A stretch of DNA of 46,066 nucleotides, taken from Streptomyces otsuchiensis (GTDB lineage: Bacteria > Actinomycetota > Actinomycetes > Streptomycetales > Streptomycetaceae). Within the stretch, counting starts at the first letter, position 1; the number at the start of each line of letters is the position of its first letter. The stretch lies in assembly GCF_004305975.1 (NCBI RefSeq), contig NZ_BHZI01000007.1, forward strand, positions 1 to 46,066, given 5' to 3'. The notes beneath the pieces were generated by a model that worked only from the letters and a program-made list of their open reading frames with translations, was not told the origin of the DNA and ran no database searches. A program made the position numbers and the translations under genes. Shown here in pieces: positions 25,775 to 34,012 of the stretch.

Positions 25775-26313
25775 CCACCAGCAGCACCACCTCCGCGGGG
25801 CGCCGCGTGCACACCGTGACGGACAGCCCCTGCGGTCCGCTGACGCTCGTCGCCGAGGACGGCCGGCTCGTCGGCCTCTACATGGAACGGCAGCTCTACC
25901 GTCCCTCCGAGGAGCTCTTCGGTGCACCGGACACGCGGCCGTTCCACCGGGCGCGGGAGCAGCTGGAGGAGTACTTCGCGGGGCGCCGCACCGTCTTCGA
26001 CCTGCCGCTCGGCCTGCGGGGTACGCCGTTCCAGCGCACGGTGTGGGAGGCGCTGCTGGAGATCCCGTACGGGCGGACCGTCTCCTACGGGCAGCTCGCG
26101 GAGCGGATCGGACGGCCGACCGCCGCGCGGGCCGTGGGACTGGCCAACGGCAGGAACCCGATCGGCGTCATCGTCCCGTGCCACCGGGTCGTGGGCGCGC
26201 GTGGAGACCTGACCGGTTACGGAGGCGGGATGGCGCGCAAGCGGCGACTGCTGGAGCTCGAACGCGCCGGCTCCGTGCGGCCCGAGCGGCCCGGGGCCGA
26301 CGCCACTCGGTGA
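25771..26313 (+). CDS. ogt: methylated-DNA--protein-cysteine S-methyltransferase
   Basis: A 180-residue suicide repair protein that transfers alkyl groups from O6-alkylguanine in DNA to its own cysteine. The active site PCHRV carries C137, preceded by GNGRNPIGVIV-type sequence (ANGRNPIGVIVPCHRVVG spans the loop) and the helix-turn-helix segment YGQLAERIGRPTAARAVG. Family length is normal. The ATG lies inside the stop of the preceding cupin gene (4-nt overlap), so it is the last gene of the RiPP operon. A DNA-repair gene there may be self-protection against an alkylating product, or may simply be a captured housekeeping gene. A strong terminator follows. Confidence 0.93.
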   Translation: MTTSSTTSAGRRVHTVTDSPCGPLTLVAEDGRLVGLYMERQLYRPSEELFGAPDTRPFHRAREQLEEYFAGRRTVFDLPLGLRGTPFQRTVWEALLEIPYGRTVSYGQLAERIGRPTAARAVGLANGRNPIGVIVPCHRVVGARGDLTGYGGGMARKRRLLELERAGSVRPERPGADATR

Positions 26314-26339
26314 GCGGAGGCCGGACGGTGCCGTCGCGG

Positions 26340-26379
26340 CGGTGGGCCGCCACACCTCTACAGGCGTGGCGGCCCACCG
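26340..26379. terminator. bidirectional terminator after ogt
   Basis: A 14-bp perfect stem (26340-26353 with 26366-26379) and a 12-base loop, between the stop of ogt (+) and the stop of the phosphatase gene (-). It can serve both convergent units and marks the right border of the RiPP operon. Confidence 0.85.
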
Positions 26380-26410
26380 GGTTCGGCCGTACCAGGGGGA
26401 GCGGCGGGGT

Positions 26411-28387
26411 TCAGTCCACCGGGAAGAGCGAGACGTGCACCGCGCCGCGGTAGCTGCCCTGTCGCGTGGACGCGGGCACGTCCAGCACCAGGTCGGCGGA
26501 GAGGTCGGTGGTGCCCCAGCGGGAGTGGTCGTCGGCGACCGCGAGACGGTGCGAACCGGCCAGCCCCTCACCGCCGTTGAGCAGTCCGGGGACGTTCGGG
26601 CCGCCGTCGGCGGTGGCACCGTTGAGGACGAGCGGGTTCCAGCCGAGGTAGCCGGCGGAGAGGCGGCCGCCGGTGCCGGTGAGGTCGCCCGCGCCGCCGG
26701 TCACGGACCAGCCGGCCGCCTCGTAGCGGGTGTCGGTGACGGACAGGGTCGGCAGGTCTGCGCCGAAGGACCAGCGGTCGCCGCCGTCGCGGGCCTCGCC
26801 GAGGGAGACGACCTCGCCCTCGCCGGCGATGGTCAGGGTCAGCGCGCCGGGCTCGATCTCCCGGTCGGGGACGACGGCCTCGACCACGATGTCGCCGTCG
26901 ACGGGCTCCGCCGCGCCGTCGGCGAGGCCGGTGGCGACCCGGCGCTCGATGCCCTCGGTCACGCTCTTGGAGCCGTCGGCGTGACGGGAGACGGTGAAGG
27001 AGTCGATGGTCTCGCCCAGCTCCAGGCCGGTGGTCGGGCTGCCGCCCTTCTGGGCCACGATCGCCTCGTAGGAGATGCTGTCCGGGGTGACGCGCAGACC
27101 GGAGGTGATGGAGGTCTGGGCGTGCCGCACCACCTGCGTGGCGCCGTTGTTCACCCAGACGTTGTCGTCGACCGGGGCCAGGTTGTAGTACTTCGGGCCG
27201 GAGTTGGAGACGACGAAGACGGGGCCGTCGGTGACGCCGGGGTCGTCGGTGCGGTCGCTGTCCAGGTATCCCCGGGCGTAGGTGTGGTCGTGCCCGGAGA
27301 GCACCAGGTCCACGTCGTGCTTCTTGATGACCGGCACCCAGTTGGCGCGGACCTCCGCGTTGTCGCGGCCGGCGGAGACCGAGTAGGCCGGGTGGTGGTA
27401 GGTCACCACGGTCCAGTTGCCGTCCTCCTCGGCGAGGACGCGGTCCAGCCATTCGGCCTGGACTCCGAAGTAGAGGCTGCGCCACTCGGCGGTGGACAGG
27501 GCGGGGAGGGTGACACCCTGCTCGTTCTGGACGGCGTTCTGGCCGACGGTGTGGGAGTTCAGCTGGACGAAACGGACACCCTGGTAGTCGCTGTAGTAGA
27601 CCTGGTTGCGGAAGTGCTCGGTGATGATCTCCAGGTAGGGCCGGTCCTTCTCGGAGGCGTCGGCAGGCACCCGGGGCCCGTTGTCCGGCACGGTGAAGCC
27701 GGCGTCCCAGAAGTCGGCGGCCGGGTCCTGGCTGTACTCGTGGTTGCCGATGGCGGGCAGCCAGTTCTCGGTCTGCCGCTCACCGCCGGTGATGGTGAAC
27801 CACTCCTCCCACTCGTTCTCCACGGAGCGGTCGATGAGGTCACCGGACTGCAGGGTCAGTTCGGAGTTGGGGAAGGCCCGGGAGGTCAGCTCGACGATCG
27901 GGGTCCACTTCTCCGTCAGGTCGTTCTGGCCGTCGGCGTACCAGGTGAAGGTGAAGGGCTCGTCGGAGTCGGCCGCGGTGGTGAAGGAGTTCCACTCGCC
28001 GGCCCGCTCGCCGCTGATCGGCCGGTAGGCGTAGCCGGTGGACGGGGCCAGTCCGGTGAGGGTCGCGGAGAAGGTGACGGCGGGGCCGCCGGGGAGCGTC
28101 ATGTCCTTGGTGGGCGACGCCAGGACCTTCTCCACCCGGCCGTCGGGGTGCCGGAGTTCGACGACCGCGGTGAGGTCGGCGGAGACCCCGACCGAGCGCC
28201 AGGTGACGGTCTGGGAGGTCGTCGGGTCGGCGGTCGGATTGAGGATGACCCGCTCGGGGGAGCCGGCGACCGCCGCCGTGGTGGCTTCGGACGCAACGGC
28301 GGGCGCGGCACCGGCGGTTGCCAGCAGCCCGGCCGTGACCGCGCCGGCGAGCCATCCGTGGCCGCGCCGCATCGCAGAAGTGCGCAT
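26411..28387 (-). CDS. secreted purple acid phosphatase-like metallophosphoesterase
   Basis: A 658-residue exported phosphoesterase. The signal peptide has an RRGHGWLAGAVTAGLLATAG core and ends near AVASE. A fibronectin-like purple-acid-phosphatase N domain (about residues 45-150) includes TSQTVTWRSVG. The metallophosphoesterase domain (about 155-440) shows the metal-binding series YADGQND, LQSGDLIDR, AIGNHEYS, VVTYHHPAYS and LVLSGHDHTYARG. The C-terminal 200 residues are beta-rich and end with a surface-type domain. It probably releases phosphate from organic esters outside the cell. The ATG at 28387 has AAGGA nearby. Confidence 0.88.
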   Translation of the reverse strand: MRTSAMRRGHGWLAGAVTAGLLATAGAAPAVASEATTAAVAGSPERVILNPTADPTTSQTVTWRSVGVSADLTAVVELRHPDGRVEKVLASPTKDMTLPGGPAVTFSATLTGLAPSTGYAYRPISGERAGEWNSFTTAADSDEPFTFTWYADGQNDLTEKWTPIVELTSRAFPNSELTLQSGDLIDRSVENEWEEWFTITGGERQTENWLPAIGNHEYSQDPAADFWDAGFTVPDNGPRVPADASEKDRPYLEIITEHFRNQVYYSDYQGVRFVQLNSHTVGQNAVQNEQGVTLPALSTAEWRSLYFGVQAEWLDRVLAEEDGNWTVVTYHHPAYSVSAGRDNAEVRANWVPVIKKHDVDLVLSGHDHTYARGYLDSDRTDDPGVTDGPVFVVSNSGPKYYNLAPVDDNVWVNNGATQVVRHAQTSITSGLRVTPDSISYEAIVAQKGGSPTTGLELGETIDSFTVSRHADGSKSVTEGIERRVATGLADGAAEPVDGDIVVEAVVPDREIEPGALTLTIAGEGEVVSLGEARDGGDRWSFGADLPTLSVTDTRYEAAGWSVTGGAGDLTGTGGRLSAGYLGWNPLVLNGATADGGPNVPGLLNGGEGLAGSHRLAVADDHSRWGTTDLSADLVLDVPASTRQGSYRGAVHVSLFPVD

Positions 28388-28523
28388 GGTGTTCCTTCAC
28401 TGTGTGGGTGACGTGAACGTCGTCGCATCGCACCTTGTCAGCCGGTCGCCAATGCGGACCCAACGACGTGTGACGGTCGGGTCGGTGTCAGATGAACGCG
28501 CCACCGACGGCACGTGCGGAGTG

Positions 28524-29696
28524 CTACGGGGAAGGGATCTCCGGGGACGGCGCCTGATCGGCGCGGGCAGCGGCGACCGCCTCGGCCAGCCGCTCGCGCT
28601 GCCTGCGACGGCGCCACCGATGGGCCACGACGGTGAGCGGCACCAGCGCCAGCAGGCCAAGTTGGGGCCAGGGCACCGCGATGACACGGGCCCGCGCGTG
28701 GGCGTCGCGCAGCGCCGCCTCGACGACGTCCTCACCGACGGTGCGCTGTTCCGCCGTGATCTGGGCGGAGAGCCGGCCCAGCGGCCAGACCTCCGCCGCG
28801 TACCGTTCCTCCGTGCCGTTCCCGCCGGGAAGCACCTCGCGCTGCTCGGCGACCGCCGGGCCGGTGGCGGACCCGAGGCCGAACGGGCCGGCGACCTCGA
28901 CGTCCTGGGCCGAACCGAGCCGGACGTTGCCGGTGTTGGCGACCGTCCAGGAGACCTCGACCGTTCCGGGCCGGAAGGGGTTCCAGGAGGTCCGGTACGT
29001 GGCCCGGACGTCGGTCAGCTCGACCCGCGGGGCGAGTTCCCCGGCCACCCGCAGATGCGTCCGCACACCGACTCGGGCGTCCAGCGCCACCGCGTTGCCC
29101 CGATCGTCCTCACCCGTCGTGAGGACGGACACGGCGATCCCGCCGGGGTGGTCGCCGGGGAGCGCGTCGTGCGGCACCTCCAGGGTGAACGGCACCACGG
29201 CACTGCTGCGCCCGTCCAGTGAGAGTTCCTCCTGGATCGTGATCCAGGAGCCGCCACCGACCGGTTCCTCCGACCGCGGCAGCAGGTCGAACTCCCCCGA
29301 GTCCACGATCACCCCGTCCGACGCGGTCAGGGAGAAGGTCACGGGGCGGTCGGAGAAGTTGGTGACCTCCACGAAGTCACGGTGTGCCGAGCCGGGTTCG
29401 GCCTCCAGCCGGAGTGAGACCCGGCCGTCCGCACCGTCCTCCCCGGCGGGTACCACGCCCCAGGTGAGGCGGGAGTCGGCCTCCTGCTGCTGGCGGGAGT
29501 ACCCGGCCGACGGCGGCTGAGCCGTGGCGGCACCGGCCGGCCCCGCCAGGAGGGCGAGCAGCAGGGCCAGGCCGGTCGCGGCGGACGTCCGGGCGGTGGA
29601 TGTCCGTGCCCCGGGCGTCCGGGCGGTGGGCGTTCGCCGCCCGCGGCGCAGCGGTGTGCGAGCCGGGCCGGCTGCTGGTCGGAGGGCGAGGCGCAT
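28524..29696 (-). CDS. DUF916-like membrane-anchored surface protein
   Basis: A 390-residue exported protein. After an Arg/Thr-rich N terminus a hydrophobic stretch (GLALLLALLAGPAGAATA, about residues 42-59) acts as a signal. The body (about 75-330) is beta-rich, with WGVVPAGEDGADGRVSLRL, FVEVTNFSDRPVTFSLTASDG and a second Ig-like part (VSWTVANTGNVRLG), resembling the DUF916/WxL-interacting type of wall protein. A C-terminal helix (LGLLALVPLTVVAHRW) and basic tail anchor it. The ligand is unknown. It stands 136 bases upstream of the phosphatase gene on the same strand. Confidence 0.68.
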   Translation of the reverse strand: MRLALRPAAGPARTPLRRGRRTPTARTPGARTSTARTSAATGLALLLALLAGPAGAATAQPPSAGYSRQQQEADSRLTWGVVPAGEDGADGRVSLRLEAEPGSAHRDFVEVTNFSDRPVTFSLTASDGVIVDSGEFDLLPRSEEPVGGGSWITIQEELSLDGRSSAVVPFTLEVPHDALPGDHPGGIAVSVLTTGEDDRGNAVALDARVGVRTHLRVAGELAPRVELTDVRATYRTSWNPFRPGTVEVSWTVANTGNVRLGSAQDVEVAGPFGLGSATGPAVAEQREVLPGGNGTEERYAAEVWPLGRLSAQITAEQRTVGEDVVEAALRDAHARARVIAVPWPQLGLLALVPLTVVAHRWRRRRQRERLAEAVAAARADQAPSPEIPSP

Positions 29697-29891
29697 GGCG
29701 GCGTGTCCTGTCGGGATCGGCCGGGGCGGCTGCCCCGGGGCACGCCCGGCACGCTAGGCAGGGACGGTGAACGTCCGCCGCCGCCCCGCCTCCCGTTCCG
29801 ATGAACGCCGGGTGACCGCCGTCCACGCGAACGGCCCCCTTCCCACCGTGCGCCGTCCGATCCCACCGCGGCCCGGGACACCGCCCCTCGC

Positions 29892-30772
29892 CTATCGCGC
29901 CATCAGCTCCCGGAGCGCGGTGGCGACGTCGGCGGGCGCCTCCTCGGCCATGAAGTGCCCGCACGAGACGGTGGAGTGGCGTAGGTCGGCCGCCCAGGCG
30001 CCCCAGAGCGCTGCCGCCTCGTAGCCGAGGGCGGCGCCCCAGTCCTGCTGCAGCACCGTGACCGGCATCGACAGCCGGTTCCCGGCGGCGCGGTCTGCCT
30101 GGTCGTGCGCCACATCGGGCCCCGCGGACGCCCGGTAGTCGGCCACGATGGATGGGACGGCGTTACGGCACGCCTCCAGATACACGGCGCGGACATCCGC
30201 CGGGACGGCGTCCGGGCTGTGGGTCCAGGTGTCGAGGAAGTGGCCGAAGAAGGCGTCGGGGTCGGCTTCGATCATCCGTTCGGGAAGTCCGGGTGGCTGT
30301 GCCATCAGATACAGGTGGAACCCGACCGCGGCGGTCGTGCCGTGCAGCGCCTCCCACATGTCGAGCGTCGGCAGGACGTCCAGGCAGGCCAGGTGGGTGA
30401 CGGTGCCCGGGTGGTCCAGCCCGGCGCGGAAGGCGACGAGCGCTCCGCGGTCGTGGCCGGCCAGCGCGAAGCGCTGATGGCCGAGAGAGCGCCCGCCAGG
30501 GCGACGACATCGGCCGCCATGGTGCGCTTGGAGTAGGTGTCCGGCCCCTCCTCGCGCGGCTTGTCGCTGTCGCCGTAGCCGCGCAGGTCCGGGCAGATCA
30601 CGGTGTGGTCCGCCGACAGGTCCGCGGCGACGTGGCGCCACATCAGATGTGTCTGCGGAAAGCCGTGCAGCAGGACCACGGGCGGGCCGGACCCGCCGAC
30701 GGCCGCCCACAGTTCCACACCGTCGGCGACGGTCACGCGGTGGTGGGCGAATCCGGGAATCGTCTGTGCCAT
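29892..30772 (-). pseudogene. alpha/beta hydrolase (haloacetate dehalogenase-like), frameshifted
   Basis: Reading from 30772, the N-terminal half is a clear alpha/beta hydrolase ([41 protein letters not shown]) and then turns into nonsense. Two bases out of phase the protein resumes with [20 protein letters not shown] (nucleophile Asp in GHDRG) and runs to 29892, with the catalytic His in SCGHFMAEEAP. The switch falls at a CT dinucleotide run (30483-30489 on the plus strand reads GAGAGAG), consistent with a 2-nt insertion. Repaired, it would be about 292 residues, normal for haloacetate dehalogenase/epoxide-hydrolase-type enzymes. It may be a true pseudogene, a phase-variable locus or a sequencing error. 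It is divergent from a SARP regulator. Confidence 0.8.
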
Positions 30773-30912
30773 GGTGTGCCTCGTTCCGGTCGTTCAGGTG
30801 AGCGGCCGGTCCGGCGGCGGTGCCGTCGGCCGGTGTCTCCACCCTCGGGCCGCCGGATGAGCGTTCGATGAGCGAGCGTGCCGCGGACGGGCACGGGAAG
30901 GCGGCCGCGGAC

Positions 30913-32895
30913 ATGGGCGTGGAGTTCGGGGTGCTGGGGGCGGTCACCGCCTGGGACGGCGACGGCAGGCCACTGGCCCTGCGCGGCCCCAGGCACCGCG
31001 CCGTGCTGGCCCGGCTGATCGTGGCCCGGCGCCGCGTCGTGCCCGTCGCCCGTCTGGTGGCGGACCTGTGGGACGAGCCGCCCAGCGACGCCGTCGGCGC
31101 GGTCCGTACCTTCGTCTCGGCGCTCCGCAGGTCGCTGGAGCCCGGCCGGCCGCCGCGGGCACCGGCCCGCCTGCTGGTCACCGAGGGCCCCGGATACGCC
31201 CTGCGGGCCGGGGTGGACGAGGTCGACGCCTGGTGGTTCGAGCAGGTGACCCGCGACGTGGAGGACGCGCCGCCCGGGCTGGTCGCCGCCCGCCTAGGCG
31301 AAGCACTCGAGCGGTGGCGTGGCCCCGCCTACGCCGACTTCGGCGACTCCGCCTGGGCCCGCCCTGACCGCTCCAGGCTGACCGACCTGCGCCTGCACGC
31401 GGTCGAGCGGTACGCGGAGGCCCGCGTCACGCTGGGGTCCGCGGCCGAGGTGGCGGCCGAGCTGGACGCGCATGTGGCCGAGCACCCCTGGCGCGAGGAG
31501 GGCTGGCGGCTGCTCGCCCTGGCCCTCTACCGCGCGGGCAGGCAGGCCGACGCGCTCTCGGTCTCCCGCCGGGCGCGGACGATGCTCCGCGAGGAACTGG
31601 GAGTGGACCCCGGCCCCCGGCTGCGCCGCCTGGAGGAGGACGTTCTGCGGCAGGCGGACCACCTGGGCCCGGGCGGCGACACGACGGACCGGGTATGGGC
31701 CGAGGCGACCGCCGCCTACGAGAGGGCGGTCGCGCCCCGTGCGGGCACCAGGCTGGAGTCCACCGCCGGGCTGATGCGGGATCTCGCCGTCACCGGCGGC
31801 GGCGGGCTGGAGTCGGCACGCAGGCACCGGGTGGCGGCGGTCGCGGCGGCGGAACGGCTCGGTGACCCGGAGCTGACCGCACGGGTCATCGGCGTCTACG
31901 ACGTGCCCGCCGTCTGGACCCGCTCCGACGATCCGGAACAGGCCCGGTGGCTGGTCGGCGTGGCCGACCGCACCCTGAGGCAGCTGCCGGCCACGGGGCA
32001 CGAGGCGGCCAGGTGCCGACTGCTGGCCACCGTGGCCGTCGAGTCACGGGGCACCCCTCCTCCGGGGGCCGACCCCGCGGGCACCGGCGCGCGTGCACGG
32101 CGGGCGGCCAGGCAGGCCGAGCAGCTGGCCCGCGGCCTGGACGACGCGGCGCTGCTGGCCTACGCGCTCAACGGCACCTACCTCCAGACCTTCACCAGGA
32201 CGGGGCTGGCGGCCCGGCGCGACGCGATCGGCGCAGAGGTACTGGAGCTCGCGGAACGCAACGGCCTGGCCCGGTACGCGGTCCTGGGTCACCTGGTGCG
32301 CGTCCAGGCGCGGTGCGCGCTGGCGGACCTCGCCGGAGCGGACCGGCACGCCGGAGCGGCCGACGAGCTGGCACTGCGGCACGAGCTGCCGCTGGTCGGC
32401 GTCTTCACCGGCTGGTACCGAGCGCTGCGCACGGCTGTCCGGGAACCGCCCGAGGCGGCACAGGCGGCGTACCGGCGGGCGGCCGAGCCGCTGAAGGACG
32501 CGGGCATGCCCGGGGTCCGGGAGGGGCTGCTTCCGCTGGCCCTGCTGAGCGTCGACGTGTTGCACGGGCGGCCCGTCGTCGCCGACAGCGACGCGTGCTG
32601 GGGGCCGTACGAGCCGTGGGTGCGTCCCCTGCTGCTGGCGTCCGAGGGACGGACCGATACCGCGCGTGAGGCGTTGCGTGGGGTTGCCGCACCGCCGGGA
32701 GATCTCCTCACCGAGGTCCTGTGGTCGCTGCTCGGGCGGGCGGCCCTGCTGGTGGGCGACCGCGCCACCGCTCGGCGCGCCGTGGAGAGCCTGCGGCCGG
32801 CGGCGGCCGAGCACGCGGCCGGTAGCGGCATGATCACCCTGGGCCCGGTAGGCCAACAGCTGCGGGATCTGGAAGCACTTGCCGACGGCCGGTGA
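30913..32895 (+). CDS. SARP/BTAD-family transcriptional regulator
   Basis: A DNA-binding activator of the AfsR/SARP type, about 660 residues. The N terminus MGVEFGVLGAVTAWDGDGRP leads into an OmpR-like winged helix (HRAVLARLIVARRRVVPVARLVADLWDE region, about residues 25-95), followed by the bacterial transcriptional activation domain (about 105-250: DAWWFEQVTRDVEDAP, then WREEGWRLLALALYRAGRQ and LREELGVDPGPRLRRLEE). The remaining 400 residues are helical, TPR-like, without a visible NB-ARC P-loop. The ATG at 30913 has GGAAGG 11 bases upstream; ATG 30868 and GTG 30820 are alternatives. It is divergent from the broken hydrolase gene, which it may control. Confidence 0.85.
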   Translation: MGVEFGVLGAVTAWDGDGRPLALRGPRHRAVLARLIVARRRVVPVARLVADLWDEPPSDAVGAVRTFVSALRRSLEPGRPPRAPARLLVTEGPGYALRAGVDEVDAWWFEQVTRDVEDAPPGLVAARLGEALERWRGPAYADFGDSAWARPDRSRLTDLRLHAVERYAEARVTLGSAAEVAAELDAHVAEHPWREEGWRLLALALYRAGRQADALSVSRRARTMLREELGVDPGPRLRRLEEDVLRQADHLGPGGDTTDRVWAEATAAYERAVAPRAGTRLESTAGLMRDLAVTGGGGLESARRHRVAAVAAAERLGDPELTARVIGVYDVPAVWTRSDDPEQARWLVGVADRTLRQLPATGHEAARCRLLATVAVESRGTPPPGADPAGTGARARRAARQAEQLARGLDDAALLAYALNGTYLQTFTRTGLAARRDAIGAEVLELAERNGLARYAVLGHLVRVQARCALADLAGADRHAGAADELALRHELPLVGVFTGWYRALRTAVREPPEAAQAAYRRAAEPLKDAGMPGVREGLLPLALLSVDVLHGRPVVADSDACWGPYEPWVRPLLLASEGRTDTAREALRGVAAPPGDLLTEVLWSLLGRAALLVGDRATARRAVESLRPAAAEHAAGSGMITLGPVGQQLRDLEALADGR

Positions 32896-32899
32896 CGGA

Positions 32900-32962
32900 C
32901 CGCCCGGCGGGACGGCCGTCCTCCCCGCCGGGCGGCGCCACGAGTCGCCCGGCGGGAGGACG
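32900..32962. terminator. paired, mutually exclusive terminator hairpins
   Basis: Between the convergent regulator (ends 32895) and the LLM oxidoreductase (ends 32967). One stem is 32900-32911 with 32924-32935 (12 bp). The second pairs 32917-32934 with 32946-32962 (17 bp, one bulged C). They share the middle arm, so only one can form at a time. Confidence 0.7.
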
Positions 32963-32966
32963 CCCG

Positions 32967-33902
32967 TCAGCCGCCCAGGCCGGCCAGCTGGGGCTGGACC
33001 TGTGCGGCGATCAGCTCCAGATGGTCCAGGTCGTGCAGGTCGAGGATCTGGAGGTAGATCCGGGAGGCGCCGATCTCCGCGTACCGCCCGATCGCGTCGA
33101 CGACCTCGGCGGGTGAACCGGCCAGGCCGTTCTCCCGCAGCTCGGCGGCGTCCCGGCCGATCGCCGCCGCGCGCCGGGCGACTTCGGCGTCGTCCTTGCC
33201 GACGCAGGCCACCAGCGCGTTGGAGTACACGAGATCCCGTGGATCGCGTCCCTGTTCGCGGGCGGCCTCGCGGACCCGGCCGAACTGCCGCTCGCTGTCC
33301 TGGACGGACGCGAACGGGATGTTGAACTCGGTGGCGTAGCGGGCCGCCAGGCGTGGGGTGCGCCGGGCTCCGAGGCCGCCGATCAGCACCGGGACGCGCT
33401 CCTGGGCGGGCTTGGGCAGCGCCGGGGAGTCCCGTACCTGGTAGTGCTCTCCCTCGTAGCTGAAGCTCTCCCCCGCCGGGGTCCCCCACAGCCCCGTGAC
33501 GATGGCCAGCTGCTCCTCCAGCCGGGGGAACTTCTCCTCCGGGAAGGGGATGCCGTAGGCGGTGTGCTCGCGCTCGTACCAGCCCGCGCCCAGGCCGAGT
33601 TCGACGCGGCCGCCGGACATCGCGTCCACCTGCGCGACCTGGATGGCGAGCACGCCCGGCAGCCGGAAGGTGCCGGCGGTCATGAGGGTACCGAGGCGGA
33701 TCCGGCTGGTCTCGCGCGCCAGTCCGGCGAGGGTGATCCAGGCGTCGGTGGGGCCGGGCAGCCCGTCCGCGTCGCCCATGGCCAGATAGTGGTCGGAGCG
33801 GAAGAAGGCGTCGAATCCGAGGTCCTCGGTCGCCTTCGCGACCGTCAGCAGCGTGTCGTAGGACGCCCCCTGCTGGGGCTCGGTGAAGATGCGCAGGTCC
33901 AT
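32967..33902 (-). CDS. LLM-class F420-dependent oxidoreductase
   Basis: A 311-residue TIM-barrel flavin/F420 enzyme of the luciferase-like monooxygenase superfamily. The start MDLRIFTEPQQGASYDTLL, FDAFFRSDHYLAMGD near residue 35, RIRLGTLMTAGTFRLPGVLAIQV near 70, and SGGRVELGLGAGWYEREH near 100 are all typical of the F420-dependent subgroup found in actinobacteria. PVLIGGLGARRTPRLAARYA is the second conserved block. The substrate is unknown. The ATG lies at 33902. Confidence 0.88.
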   Translation of the reverse strand: MDLRIFTEPQQGASYDTLLTVAKATEDLGFDAFFRSDHYLAMGDADGLPGPTDAWITLAGLARETSRIRLGTLMTAGTFRLPGVLAIQVAQVDAMSGGRVELGLGAGWYEREHTAYGIPFPEEKFPRLEEQLAIVTGLWGTPAGESFSYEGEHYQVRDSPALPKPAQERVPVLIGGLGARRTPRLAARYATEFNIPFASVQDSERQFGRVREAAREQGRDPRDLVYSNALVACVGKDDAEVARRAAAIGRDAAELRENGLAGSPAEVVDAIGRYAEIGASRIYLQILDLHDLDHLELIAAQVQPQLAGLGG

Positions 33903-34012
33903 GGCCCCATCCTGCTACACCGGGCCACGACCGCCGGCCCGTGGCAGGCCGGTGAGAGCCGTCTCGCGGAGCGCGGGGCACGGAGCGCGGACGGGGGCCG
34001 TGCCGTGCCCGG

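Noticed and set aside
28476-28497. Possible PHO box upstream of the phosphatase gene
   Set aside because: One 11-mer resembles the PhoP repeat (GTTCATCTGAC on the minus strand), but the neighbouring unit matches poorly, so a real box is not supported.
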